The notes below the pieces were generated by a model that was given only the letters and a program-made list of their open reading frames with translations, searched no databases and was not told where the DNA came from. The position numbers and the translations under genes are program-made. 64,000 nt of DNA from Candidatus Latescibacterota bacterium (lineage in GTDB: Bacteria > Latescibacterota > UBA2968 > UBA8231). Positions 16,322 through 27,527 of this stretch are shown in pieces; the first letter of the stretch is position 1, and every line of letters starts with the position of its first letter. The stretch spans positions 62,001-126,000 of the forward strand of contig JAJEGS010000030.1 of the NCBI GenBank assembly GCA_022819745.1. Direction: 5' to 3'.

Positions 16322-17215
16322 TTAGCCGAGGTCTCGCCGTCGGGCCTGAAATCGCTCGGCATACACCATACCGAGCACGCCGGCCAAGATCAAAATCCCA
16401 CCGCCAGTCAAGCTCCAAGTCACTGGCTCCCCCAAGACCCAGTGGGCCAGCGCGATCTGCCCGATGGGTGCTGTAGCAGTCAGCGTACCGACCAGCACGG
16501 CACTGAGCCGCTTCATGCCCTCCGAGACCAAAACAAACGCACAGCCCGTGGCCAACACGCCCAGCACGAGCACTATAATCCACGTGGCCGCCGTCGGCTC
16601 CGAGTGCAATTGAAAATGAGTCGCGGCGAGTGCGCCCGTGACCACTACACCCATCGTCATCATTGGGGCCAGTATCGCCGCGGTTCCCACCCGCTGTGCA
16701 AGTGCCTTGTTGGCGAGCGCGTAGATTCCCCAACCCAACCCCGCCAACAGCATCAGCACATTGCCCAGTACATAGCGCGGTGCAAACAGGTGGCCCACAT
16801 CCTCGCGTGCCCCCACGATCACCGCGACTCCAGCCAGCACCAGCGCCATCCCCACCATTTTCCCTATACCCAACCGCTCGCGCAGCACGACGACGGCCAG
16901 CACCGTCAGCGCGACGTATTGCACCTGGACGACCAACGAGCCAGCGCTGGCCGTGGTATAACTCAGTGCCAACGCATAGAGCGAGAAGTTCAGGCTCATG
17001 CCCACCCCCCCGATCACGTGCCACCAAGACCATTGAATGTCCCGCAGGGTATGGCCGCGCGCGAAAAAGGCGGCCGACACGACCGCCGCACCTTGCAGCA
17101 ACCGGAGAAAGGCGATCGTGAACGGATCAAAAACGGGAAATAGCAGTTTCACCAGCACCGGGATGACGCTCCACAACGCAAACACCCCCAGCATACACAG
17201 TATCCCAATCCCCAT
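16322..17215 (-). CDS. EamA-family (DMT superfamily) transporter
   Basis: This 297-residue membrane protein has ten hydrophobic segments in two repeats of five, the EamA layout. The first repeat opens with LCMLGVFALWSVIPVLVKLLF and FDPFTIAFLRLLQGA, the typical EamA N-terminus. The second opens near residue 157 with GLGWGIYALANKAL. Such proteins export or import small metabolites, often amino acids or nucleotide precursors; the substrate is not shown. It is a single gene on the minus strand, ending seven bases from the convergent PhyH gene. Confidence 0.85.
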   Translation of the reverse strand: MGIGILCMLGVFALWSVIPVLVKLLFPVFDPFTIAFLRLLQGAAVVSAAFFARGHTLRDIQWSWWHVIGGVGMSLNFSLYALALSYTTASAGSLVVQVQYVALTVLAVVVLRERLGIGKMVGMALVLAGVAVIVGAREDVGHLFAPRYVLGNVLMLLAGLGWGIYALANKALAQRVGTAAILAPMMTMGVVVTGALAATHFQLHSEPTAATWIIVLVLGVLATGCAFVLVSEGMKRLSAVLVGTLTATAPIGQIALAHWVLGEPVTWSLTGGGILILAGVLGMVYAERFQARRRDLG

Positions 17216-17278
17216 CCTGCCGATCCCTCTTCTATAAGTAGGGTGCTAGTCCTCGACGTTGACGCCCAAAGGCGCGGC

Positions 17279-17314
17279 GAAGCGCGGGAATGCCGTCGGT
17301 CACTTCCGCGCTTC
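17279..17314. terminator. Strong inverted repeat between antitoxin gene and EamA gene
   Basis: Arms GAAGCGCGGGAA and TTCCGCGCTTC pair over 11 bases with one bulge around a 13-base loop. It lies downstream of the minus-strand antitoxin gene, so it may end that transcript, although there is no T-run. It could also be a dispersed palindromic element. Confidence 0.45.
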
Positions 17315-17364
17315 ACCTTGCGGAAGCTCGATGTATTTCCCCGTATCTATCTAAATCAAGGAAG

Positions 17365-17640
17365 CTACTGGGTGATAGCAAGCCGGACGTTCAGTGTATC
17401 CAGCACTCTAAAGAGCGTGTCAATCCGCGGGTTGCCCTCGCTGGATAGCGCCCGGTACAACGCCTGCCGCCCCAGACCGCTGGCTTCGGCGATGGAGGAC
17501 ATCCCCTTGGCCCGGGCGACATTGCCGAGAGCCTTGGCGAAGTACTTCGGATCGTTTTCTTCTAGCGCTATGTTGAGGTATTCAATCAACGCCTCATCGT
17601 TGTCGAGAAAATCGATTACGTCGAATTTTTTGAGCTTCAT
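17365..17640 (-). CDS. HigA-family addiction module antidote protein (orphan)
   Basis: The 91-residue protein matches the TIGR02684-type antidote family paired with HigB/Gp49-like toxins: FDVIDFLDNDEALIEYLNIALEENDP, then a helix-turn-helix ARAKGMSSIAEASGLGRQALYRALSSEGNPRIDTLFRVLDTLNV. The start is the ATG at 17640 with GGAGG just upstream. The same frame is open upstream and includes the first 14 codons of a toxin gene, but no toxin body exists on either side. It is probably a DNA-binding repressor of its own promoter, which faces the lyase gene. Confidence 0.85.
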   Translation of the reverse strand: MKLKKFDVIDFLDNDEALIEYLNIALEENDPKYFAKALGNVARAKGMSSIAEASGLGRQALYRALSSEGNPRIDTLFRVLDTLNVRLAITQ

Positions 17641-17649
17641 GATGCCTCC

Positions 17650-17691
17650 TTTGAGCCAAGTCTCAAAGACCTCGGTATAGACGATTTCCAT
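17650..17691 (-). pseudogene. Remnant of a HigB/Gp49-like toxin gene
   Basis: The codons MEIVYTEVFETWLK, just upstream of the antitoxin's Shine-Dalgarno, are the characteristic N-terminus of phage Gp49/HigB-like toxins (pattern MEI..TEVF..WLK). The remaining 80 or so codons expected before the antitoxin gene are missing. The deletion leaves the remnant in frame with the antitoxin, so a fused product of about 109 residues could be made. Confidence 0.7.
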
Positions 17692-17805
17692 AGTCGCAAT
17701 GTCCCTTTTTGAGGACATATTGTCAAGTAGATTCTTACGTATGACGGATCCCTTGTTTATACTTGTCTGTGGAAATCGTTTAGATTCGTCACCTGTTTGC
17801 TGCCC

Positions 17806-18813
17806 ATGTTCGATTTCATCTACGCCGAAGAGTCCATCCGCGACCACCCGCGCACCCGCGCCCTGCTGGACCGCTTCCCCCGCGCTCAGCTAGTCCCCTG
17901 CGCCCGCTACGGCGAGGTCTTCAACCGCACGGCGCAAAACTTCCGCCTGCAAAAACGCCGTCCCGCGCTCATCCTCGCCCACAAGGCCGGGCGGCGCGTC
18001 CTTCCCGCCCCCGACGGCTACGGCATCGGCGGCGAGCGCAACTACTATTTTTCGCACCTGCTCAACTGCCCCTACGACTGCCGCTACTGCTTCCTCCAAG
18101 GCCTGTACCGCTCGGCGCACCTAGTCCTCTTTGTCAACTACGAAGACTTCCAGCAGGACATCGCCGCGCACATCGCTGCGGACGCGCCCGACACGCCCTA
18201 TTTCTTCTCCGGCTACGACTGCGACAGCCTTGCATTAGAAGGCATTACCCGTTTTACAGCCGACTTCCTCCCTTTCTTTGCCGACCATCCGCAAGCGTAC
18301 TTTGAACTGCGCACCAAGAGTGTGCGCATAAAAACCCTACTCGCCACCGAGCCCCTGCCCAACTGCGTCGTCGCCTTCAGCATGACCCCGCCGGCGCTTG
18401 CCGACCAATTCGAGTTCGGCGCGCCACCGGTGGCCCGACGTTTGGAGGCCATAGCCGCCCTGCAAGAACGCGGCTGGCCCATTGGGCTGCGCTTTGATCC
18501 GCTGCTCTACGACCGCGCCTACGAGGAGCGCTACCGCGACCTGTTCGCCCTCGTGTTCTCCAAGGTGCGCCGCAACGGTCTGCACTCAGTCAGCCTAGGC
18601 CAATTCCGCCTGCCGCAGGGCATGTACAAAACCATGCACAAGCTCTACCCAGACGAAAAACTCCTCGCCTATGGCTTGGAAGAAAAAGACGGCATGGTCT
18701 CCTACCGGCCCGCCTTGGCCCAAAAGCTACACGACTTTTGCGCGGATCAATTGCTCCAGTACATTCCCGCCGAGCTTTTCTTTCCCTGCCCCTCCACCAC
18801 CCTACAGGTCTGA
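17806..18813 (+). CDS. splB: Spore photoproduct lyase family radical SAM protein
   Basis: Spore photoproduct lyase reverses the thymine dimer 5-thyminyl-5,6-dihydrothymine. The radical SAM cluster motif is CPYDCRYC (CxxxCxxC). A cysteine in FFSGYDCDSLALEGIT sits where the hydrogen-donor cysteine of the Bacillus enzyme is expected. The C-terminal YRP...FFPCPS-type ending is also familiar from this group. At 335 residues the size fits. The bacterium shows no other sporulation genes here, and family members in non-sporeformers are known. The SDR gene follows one base after its stop, so they are an operon. The start is the ATG at 17806; a TTG three codons upstream is less likely. Confidence 0.85.
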   Translation: MFDFIYAEESIRDHPRTRALLDRFPRAQLVPCARYGEVFNRTAQNFRLQKRRPALILAHKAGRRVLPAPDGYGIGGERNYYFSHLLNCPYDCRYCFLQGLYRSAHLVLFVNYEDFQQDIAAHIAADAPDTPYFFSGYDCDSLALEGITRFTADFLPFFADHPQAYFELRTKSVRIKTLLATEPLPNCVVAFSMTPPALADQFEFGAPPVARRLEAIAALQERGWPIGLRFDPLLYDRAYEERYRDLFALVFSKVRRNGLHSVSLGQFRLPQGMYKTMHKLYPDEKLLAYGLEEKDGMVSYRPALAQKLHDFCADQLLQYIPAELFFPCPSTTLQV

Positions 18814-18814
18814 T

Positions 18815-19525
18815 ATGCGCGTCTTAGTCACCGGGGCCAGTTCCGGCATTGGCCGCGCCGTCTGTGAGAAGCTGCTCGCCAACGGCCATCGCGCCATCGG
18901 TATTGCCCGCGATTTCGGCAAGTTTTCCTGCGATGACCGCCGATTTAAAGCGCACGAAATTGACCTCGCCGACCTCGACCAGCTTCCCGACCATCTACAA
19001 AACCTCGTCGCCACCTACTCGGCTCTCGACGCCCTAGTCCTCAACGCCGGTGTAGGTCGCTTCGGCACCCTAGAGCAATTCTCCTACGAGCAAATCCGCG
19101 CCCTAATTGACCTCAACTTGACCAGTCACGTTTTCGTCGCCCGCGCTTTCCTTCCCTCCCTCAAAAAAGCTGGGCGCGGACACTTGGTCTTTATGGGTTC
19201 GGAAGCCGCACTCATCGGCACGGCTCAAGGCAGCTTGTACTGCGCGGCCAAGTTCGCTCTGCGCGGCCTCGCCCAAGCCCTGCGCGCCGAGTGCGCCCGT
19301 GCTGGCATCCGCGTCACGTTGGTCAATCCCGGCATGGTCCAGTCGCCCTTTTTCGACGAATTGGATTTCCGCCCCGGCCCAGAGTCCGACAACTACATTT
19401 TGCCGGAAGACGTCGCCGAGGTCATCGTCCAAGCTCTGACGGCGCGCGACGGCACAGTACTCGACGAAATCAACCTCTCGCCGCAAAAAAAAGTGATCGA
19501 GTTTGGCGCGCGGAAGAAAAAGTAA
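18815..19525 (+). CDS. Short-chain dehydrogenase/reductase
   Basis: A classical SDR of 236 residues: TGASSGIG cofactor-binding motif at residues 6-13, NAGVG, catalytic Ser in FMGSEAAL, and YCAAKFAL (YxxxK) followed by NPGMVQSPFF. It uses NAD(H) or NADP(H); the substrate is unknown. It starts one base after the lyase stop codon. This pairing of a photoproduct-lyase-like gene with an SDR gene suggests a shared role, but the SDR might only be co-transcribed. The ATG at 18815 begins the Rossmann strand directly; earlier in-frame codons lie in the lyase gene. Confidence 0.9.
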   Translation: MRVLVTGASSGIGRAVCEKLLANGHRAIGIARDFGKFSCDDRRFKAHEIDLADLDQLPDHLQNLVATYSALDALVLNAGVGRFGTLEQFSYEQIRALIDLNLTSHVFVARAFLPSLKKAGRGHLVFMGSEAALIGTAQGSLYCAAKFALRGLAQALRAECARAGIRVTLVNPGMVQSPFFDELDFRPGPESDNYILPEDVAEVIVQALTARDGTVLDEINLSPQKKVIEFGARKKK

Positions 19526-19580
19526 CCGGCGCTTGCTGTTTGGTGTTTAACCTGTACCCATCGCAAGAAAGCCAACGGCC

Positions 19581-20375
19581 ATGCTCCAACGCACCTTCCT
19601 CGTCCTGCTCATCGCCGCCTGTACCCTCTCGTCCGGCTGCGCCACGGTCCGCCGCGAGCTGGGTTACGCCCTGATTTCCGACAAAACCGAAATCAAACTC
19701 GGCGCGAAGTTCGCCGCCCAAATCGAAGCCCAACAACGCCTTCACCCCGACCGCGGCCTCCAGTCCTACATCCAGCGCGTCACCAAGGCCCTACTTCCCC
19801 CAGCCATAGAAGACCGCCCCGGCATCCGCTACCGCGTTAAGGTCCTCGACGACCCCAAACAAATAAACGCCTTCGCCGTCCTCGGCGGCTATCTCTACGT
19901 CTATAGCGGCCTACTGCTGATCGCTGAAGACGAGGCCGAAATCGCCGGAGTCCTCGCCCACGAGATCGGCCACATCGTCGGCCGCCACTCTGCCAACCAA
20001 CTCGCCGCCCGCTTCGGCATGGACTTCCTCACCAGCCTCGCCCTCGGCGAAGATCCCTACCAACTTGGCCAAATCGCCTCCCAACTCGGCAGTGCCCGCT
20101 TCAGCCGCGACGACGAGCGCGAGGCCGATACCTTCGGCGTCCGCTACGCCATCGAGGCTGGGTACGATCCGCGCGGCCTGCTGCGCTTTTTTGAAAAACT
20201 GAAAAAGCTCGAAGCGCACCGGCGTTCTGATTTAGAAAAGCTCTTCGCCAGTCATCCGCCTACCGGTGAGCGGATCCGCCGCATCGAGCGTCTGATCGAC
20301 CAGTACGGAGCCAGCGGGGGGCAGCGCCACCGCGCGCGATTTGTGCGCGAGACCGCCGTTTTGCGGCGCAAGTAG
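19581..20375 (+). CDS. M48-family metalloprotease lipoprotein
   Basis: Lipobox LSSGC (Cys20) marks a lipoprotein. The zinc site is HEIGH (HAHEIGHIVGRHSANQ region), with the third ligand in DEREADTFGVRYA. This is the periplasmic BepA/LoiP-like branch of M48, which degrades or helps assemble outer-membrane proteins. At 264 residues it lacks the TPR domain of BepA. It is a single gene 55 bases after the SDR and 70 before the RND operon, with the same orientation. Confidence 0.88.
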   Translation: MLQRTFLVLLIAACTLSSGCATVRRELGYALISDKTEIKLGAKFAAQIEAQQRLHPDRGLQSYIQRVTKALLPPAIEDRPGIRYRVKVLDDPKQINAFAVLGGYLYVYSGLLLIAEDEAEIAGVLAHEIGHIVGRHSANQLAARFGMDFLTSLALGEDPYQLGQIASQLGSARFSRDDEREADTFGVRYAIEAGYDPRGLLRFFEKLKKLEAHRRSDLEKLFASHPPTGERIRRIERLIDQYGASGGQRHRARFVRETAVLRRK

Positions 20376-20445
20376 CGCTCCTATTGTCCCAGTTCAATCC
20401 AATTCCTACTTTCTTGGCGGTTTCTCACTCCGCTAAGGAAATTAA

Positions 20446-21456
20446 ATGTTCCGTGTCTTCCTCCTGCTCCTGACTTTGCTGCCCAGTGCGCTCCTAGGCC
20501 AAGAGCGCCCGCCAACGCCGGTCATCGTCGCCGAGGTCCTCGAACAACCGCTTGTCGAAGACCTCTCCTTTGTCGGGCGCATCCTGCCCATGCGCTCCAG
20601 CCGCGTCGCCGCCGAGACCGAGGGGCGAGTACTAAGGCGCTTCGCGGAAGCCGGCCAAACCGTGCGCGGCGGCGATCCCCTCTTTGAATTAGCCAACGAT
20701 CCACTCCAAGCCTCGCTGGCCGAAGCGCAGGCCGATTTTGAACTGCGCCAGTTTAACTACGACCGCAGCCGCCAGTTGCGCGCCACCGACGCGGTGTCCG
20801 AGCAAGACCTGCGCGACGACGCCTACGAACTGGCCCGCGCCCGTGCCAAGCTAGCCGGCCTCCAAGCGCAAGTAGAAGACCTCTTCGTCCGCGCCCCCTT
20901 CTCCGGGCACATCATCCAGACCTTTACCGAGGTCGGCCAATGGGTCGGGCGCGGCGGCGAAATTGCTCAAGTAATCTCCATCGACACCGTCCGCGTGTAC
21001 GTCGATGTGCCTGAACGCTACGTGTCGCAGCTCACCTTGGGCGATCGCGCCGACATCTTCGTCGATGCCCTCGGCGGCGACCCCATCGCCGGCCTCGTGT
21101 CCGTCATCCTCGCCGAGGGCTATGCCTCCTCCCACACCTTCCCGGTCGTCGTTGGTGCTCTCAACCCAGAGGGCCGGATGCGCAGCAATATGTCCGCGCG
21201 CGTGCGCTTCCAGATCGCACAACCTCAGACCTCGATTCTGGTGCACAAGGACGCCCTAGTCTCCGGGCCACAAGGCCAGGTCGTGTACCTCGCCCGCGAC
21301 GGCAAGGCCGTCAGCCGCCCCGTCGAAACCGGGCTGGCGCACAAGGGCTACGTAGCCGTTACCGGCGACCTCGCACCCGGCGACCTCGCGGTGGTGCGCG
21401 GCAACGAGCGGCTGATGGACGGCCAAGCCGTGCGCATCATCCGCCGGCAGCCATAG
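20446..21456 (+). CDS. RND efflux periplasmic adaptor subunit
   Basis: Membrane-fusion protein linking an RND pump to an outer-membrane channel. It has a signal peptide (MFRVFLLLLTLLPSALLG), a barrel-sandwich hybrid with GRVLRRFAEAGQTVRGGDPLFELAN, a short coiled hairpin (about residues 85-140) and DLFVRAPFSGHIIQTFTEVGQWV closing the lipoyl-like half. Beta-barrel and membrane-proximal domains follow. At 336 residues it is compact. AAGGAA lies six bases before the ATG. It is 10 bases before the permease gene, with no TolC-like gene in the window. Confidence 0.92.
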   Translation: MFRVFLLLLTLLPSALLGQERPPTPVIVAEVLEQPLVEDLSFVGRILPMRSSRVAAETEGRVLRRFAEAGQTVRGGDPLFELANDPLQASLAEAQADFELRQFNYDRSRQLRATDAVSEQDLRDDAYELARARAKLAGLQAQVEDLFVRAPFSGHIIQTFTEVGQWVGRGGEIAQVISIDTVRVYVDVPERYVSQLTLGDRADIFVDALGGDPIAGLVSVILAEGYASSHTFPVVVGALNPEGRMRSNMSARVRFQIAQPQTSILVHKDALVSGPQGQVVYLARDGKAVSRPVETGLAHKGYVAVTGDLAPGDLAVVRGNERLMDGQAVRIIRRQP

Positions 21457-21466
21457 TCCGTTCGTC

Positions 21467-24625
<3,159 letters not shown>

Positions 24626-24697
24626 CGTCTGATCGGGGTTCACCCGTTGTATTGCCACCACTGGCCGTTGACGAGCTCCGGACCTTTCGTGTGAATG

Positions 24698-24706
24698 TGA
24701 TACAAT
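24698..24706 (+). promoter_or_regulatory. Candidate extended -10 promoter of the inserted PhyH gene
   Basis: TGATACAAT has the form TGnTACAAT of an extended -10 element, 70 bases before the PhyH ATG. No good -35 lies 17 bases upstream, which extended -10 promoters do not need. It lies within the inserted segment, so the gene may bring its own promoter. Confidence 0.35.
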
Positions 24707-24775
24707 GCCCGGTTTGCAGGGGCAGGTGAAGATCATCGCCGCACTCACCCGGCACCTTTCCATTCGGAGACATTC

Positions 24776-25666
24776 ATGACTTTGACCAAAGAACAGAAAA
24801 ACCAATTTTTCCAAGACGGCTATATCGTCGTCAAAGGACTGCTGACCACGGACGAACTCGAGACCCTGCGCAACCACTACGCCGACCTTGCGCTCGGTCG
24901 CGTCCCCGACTACCCGGAAGGCAACATCTCTCACCACCCTCCGGGAACGGCTCAAGCCGCAGAACCGCCCACACCGCACGGAAGCCGACATGACCGACGC
25001 GGCACTCAGGTTTACCCGCAAGGGGAAGTAACCGCCCCAGCAGATCGCACGCCGGTTGCGGACCCGCTGGATACGGTAAGTCATCTCAACCTGCCTTCGT
25101 ACCACCATTCGGTTTTCAATGCGTTTGTACGAAGCCCCAAAATCGTCGACATCATCGAATCCCTGATGGGGCCGGACATCAAGCTCTACTACGACCAGGT
25201 CTTCGCGAAGCCGCCATACGCCAAAGCGAATCGCTACCATCAGGATTCCATTTTCTGGGCCTTCTTCGCGAGCAACTTCCAAGTCACATGCCAGGTCCTG
25301 CTCGACGATGCAACTGTCGAGAACGGTTGTGTGCGTTTCATCCCGGGCAGCCACCACTTCGGCCTCGTCAACTGGGACCATCTCCCCTACATGCTGACAG
25401 AGGATGTGCTCGCCCAAGAGGTCGCTGTTCCACTGAAGGCAGGTGATGCGACCTTTCACCACAGCCTGGCACTCCATTGCAGCGGCCCGAATACAACGCC
25501 GTACCGGCGGCGAAGCTGGTCGATTCACTACGTCTCTTCGGACACGCGTTACATCGGTACACCCGAAGAGACCGAACTCCTTAAACAGCGCGGTTGCCTT
25601 GTCGGGCCGGAACCTGTCAACGGCTGGCCCCTGATCCGTGGGCGCGAGTTCCCAGGGTGTGTATAG
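24776..25666 (+). CDS. Phytanoyl-CoA dioxygenase family protein on an inserted segment
   Basis: A PhyH-type Fe(II)/2-oxoglutarate oxygenase of 296 residues. Iron ligands: YHQDS (HxD-like, near residues 151-153) and the His in LALHCSGPN; the 2-oxoglutarate Arg is in TPYRRRSWSIHYV. The C-terminus GWPLIRGREFPGCV is typical of one large PhyH group in sponge-symbiont and related bacteria. Residues 58-95 (TAQAAEPP...RTPVA) look out of place: low complexity, His/Arg/Pro-rich, unlike the rest of the family there. The gene sits inside a 1.3-kb insertion at the end of the RND gene and is not part of the pump operon. The substrate is unknown. Confidence 0.85.
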   Translation: MTLTKEQKNQFFQDGYIVVKGLLTTDELETLRNHYADLALGRVPDYPEGNISHHPPGTAQAAEPPTPHGSRHDRRGTQVYPQGEVTAPADRTPVADPLDTVSHLNLPSYHHSVFNAFVRSPKIVDIIESLMGPDIKLYYDQVFAKPPYAKANRYHQDSIFWAFFASNFQVTCQVLLDDATVENGCVRFIPGSHHFGLVNWDHLPYMLTEDVLAQEVAVPLKAGDATFHHSLALHCSGPNTTPYRRRSWSIHYVSSDTRYIGTPEETELLKQRGCLVGPEPVNGWPLIRGREFPGCV

Positions 25667-25851
25667 TCGGACCGCAGCGGGATACTACAGGCCGGCTCCG
25701 GCACCAACCGCTTCCGGCTCTCTCCTACGAGAAGGTTGTCGAACGCGCCACGCCGACGATGCGCCGTATTTATGGGTTCGATTCCCAACCTCAGCCGCCG
25801 GATCAGCCTACGCGGTAAGTGCCTTTCGCTGATAAGGCTTTCCAACCTTGT

Positions 25852-25926
25852 CTCTTCCTGGTACCCACCTTCCTCAGCTTGGCCATGGATCTAAGAGCTT
25901 GGATCAGCCGCGTTGGGAGAGCATAA
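25852..25926 (+). pseudogene. Duplicated 3' end of the RND permease gene (right copy of the 59-bp repeat)
   Basis: Bases 25852-25910 repeat 24533-24591. They run on in the permease frame to the original end: ...MDLRAWISRVGRA and TAA at 25924-25926. It has no start codon context and is not a gene; it shows where the permease gene ended before the insertion. Between the PhyH stop (25667) and here I see no gene. Confidence 0.9.
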
Positions 25927-25951
25927 AAAAACCGGCCCCCGCAAGGGCCGG
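25925..25951 (-). terminator. Rho-independent terminator
   Basis: On the minus strand the stem CCGGCCC/GGGCCGG around a short loop is followed by seven T. It ends the transcript of the small membrane-protein gene at 25984-26610. Confidence 0.85.
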
Positions 25952-25983
25952 TATCCAGTCAAGCATAGTCCCTCGTGCGGCTG

Positions 25984-26610
25984 CTAAAAATTTAGCTTCA
26001 GCCGCAAGGCGGGGACGGTGGCTTCGCGCCCGGGCAGAGCGCCCAGTTCCACGTTCTTGGCCAATTTGTTAATGGTTTGGACTTGGTCGCGCAGATGGAA
26101 CAACGACGCGATCTTGATCCACGCCGACAGCGGCACCCAACCGGCCGCAGTATCCTCACCAGTCAGAATGGCCATCCCCACCGCCGTCACCGTCATGCCC
26201 ATGAGCGCGAGACCCTGTTTGTGCTCGCCAATGTAGAAATAGCCCGCGCCCGGCACGGGTAGCTCCAGTAGGAAGGCCAACAGCCCGGACTTTGGCTGTT
26301 GGTACGCGGCGTGGCGCGCCTGAATGCGATGCGTCCCCAGCGAGCGCAGCGAGCGAATTTCGGCCAGCGCATACGCGGCCTCCCGCTCCTGCAAGGCACC
26401 AACGACCTCGACGACCGCCACTGAATCCGCCTCAAGCTCCTGCACGCGCAACGAGCGCACCCGACCATCGGTAAACACGGCTTCGCCCCACGCTTCTTCG
26501 GCCTGCATCTCTTGCAGCAGACTCCGCACCTCTTCGGTCTCCATCGTCGCCTCAGCCCCGCGTGCCACCAGCAAGATCACCGGCAACCAAATCCATATTT
26601 TCCAACGCAT
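25984..26610 (-). CDS. Secreted/membrane protein of unknown function (DUF5683/TM2-like region)
   Basis: The protein (208 residues from the ATG at 26610) has a signal peptide (WKIWIWLPVILLVARGAEA), then an acidic region of about 70 residues. Next comes a membrane part with LLAFLLELPVPGAGYFYIGEHKQGLALMGMTVTAVGMAIL. The PGAGYFYIGE element resembles the P-G-x-G-x-x-Y-x-G-x motif of TM2/DUF5683-type proteins. AGGTGG lies a few bases upstream of the chosen start. It is a single gene with its own terminator. No enzymatic residues were recognised. Confidence 0.6.
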   Translation of the reverse strand: MRWKIWIWLPVILLVARGAEATMETEEVRSLLQEMQAEEAWGEAVFTDGRVRSLRVQELEADSVAVVEVVGALQEREAAYALAEIRSLRSLGTHRIQARHAAYQQPKSGLLAFLLELPVPGAGYFYIGEHKQGLALMGMTVTAVGMAILTGEDTAAGWVPLSAWIKIASLFHLRDQVQTINKLAKNVELGALPGREATVPALRLKLNF

Positions 26611-26741
26611 TTTCCACCTCATTTGAAATTGTCGATTCTGCCTTCTCAATCTACCCGACGCCTCTTTGTCTTGTCAAGCCGCCATGCCCCCACTCGGCCC
26701 ATTGCTCTCCCCAACACCAACCCCTATTTTCAGGTTTTCTC

Positions 26742-27527
26742 ATGCAGACCCAACTCCAACAAACCATAGCAGCCACCCGCGAAGCCGGGGCGCTGACCTT
26801 GCAGTACTTCGGCGGCCCCCTTGAGGTTGCCTACAAAGACAGGAACGATCCGCTGACCGAGGCAGATCTCCAAGCCGATGCCTACCTCAAGCAAGCCCTG
26901 CGCGATCTGCGCCCAGACTGCGGCTGGCTCTCCGAAGAAACCGTCGATGACCGCCAACGTCTCGCCAAAGAAGCTGTGTGGATCGTCGATCCCATCGACG
27001 GCACCCGCGAGTTCGTCGAAGGCATCCCCGAGTACGTGGTCGCCGTGGCCTTAGTCGAAGGCGGCGCGCCGACCCTAGCGGTTATCTACAATCCCGCGCA
27101 GGAGCAAATCTTTGCCGCCGTATCTGGCAGCGGCACCTTCCACAACGGTCGTCGCGTGTTTTGCAGCGAGGAACAATCCCTCAGCCAAGCCACGGCCGTC
27201 GTCAGCCGCAGCGAGACCAAACGCGGCGGGATCGACCCCTTTCGCCCGCACCTCGGCGCAATCCGCCCCGTCGGCAGCGTCGCCTACAAGCTGGCCCTAG
27301 TCGCTGCGGGGGCCTGCGACCTCAACTTTAGCATCCAAGACAAAAACGAGTGGGACGTTTGCGCTGGCGACCTGCTGGTGCGCGAGGCCGGCGGCCTCAT
27401 GCACACGTGCGGCCACCAAGTGCGGACCTACAACCAAGCCGATACCCTCATCCCCGGCGGACTCGCTGCGGGCAATGCGACGCTGGTATCACACATTCTC
27501 CACCTAATGCACGAGCAAAAGCAATGA
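26742..27527 (+). CDS. Inositol monophosphatase family / CysQ-like 3'(2'),5'-bisphosphate nucleotidase
   Basis: The metal-binding motifs of the family are present: WLSEETVDD (first acidic site, GWLSEE), DPIDGTREF (catalytic metal loop) and EWDVCAGDLLVREAGG (distal Asp). The DPIDGT...FV pattern and TREFVEG are most like CysQ, which removes the toxic by-product 3'-phosphoadenosine-5'-phosphate, but inositol-phosphatase activity is possible. The product is 261 residues from the ATG at 26742; the longer open frame upstream is not coding. Its TGA overlaps the polX ATG (ATGA). Confidence 0.85.
   Translation: MQTQLQQTIAATREAGALTLQYFGGPLEVAYKDRNDPLTEADLQADAYLKQALRDLRPDCGWLSEETVDDRQRLAKEAVWIVDPIDGTREFVEGIPEYVVAVALVEGGAPTLAVIYNPAQEQIFAAVSGSGTFHNGRRVFCSEEQSLSQATAVVSRSETKRGGIDPFRPHLGAIRPVGSVAYKLALVAAGACDLNFSIQDKNEWDVCAGDLLVREAGGLMHTCGHQVRTYNQADTLIPGGLAAGNATLVSHILHLMHEQKQ

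Noticed and set aside
17243..17680. 145-codon plus-strand frame near the antitoxin
   Set aside because: It is the mirror of the HigA-type gene, which matches a known family closely.
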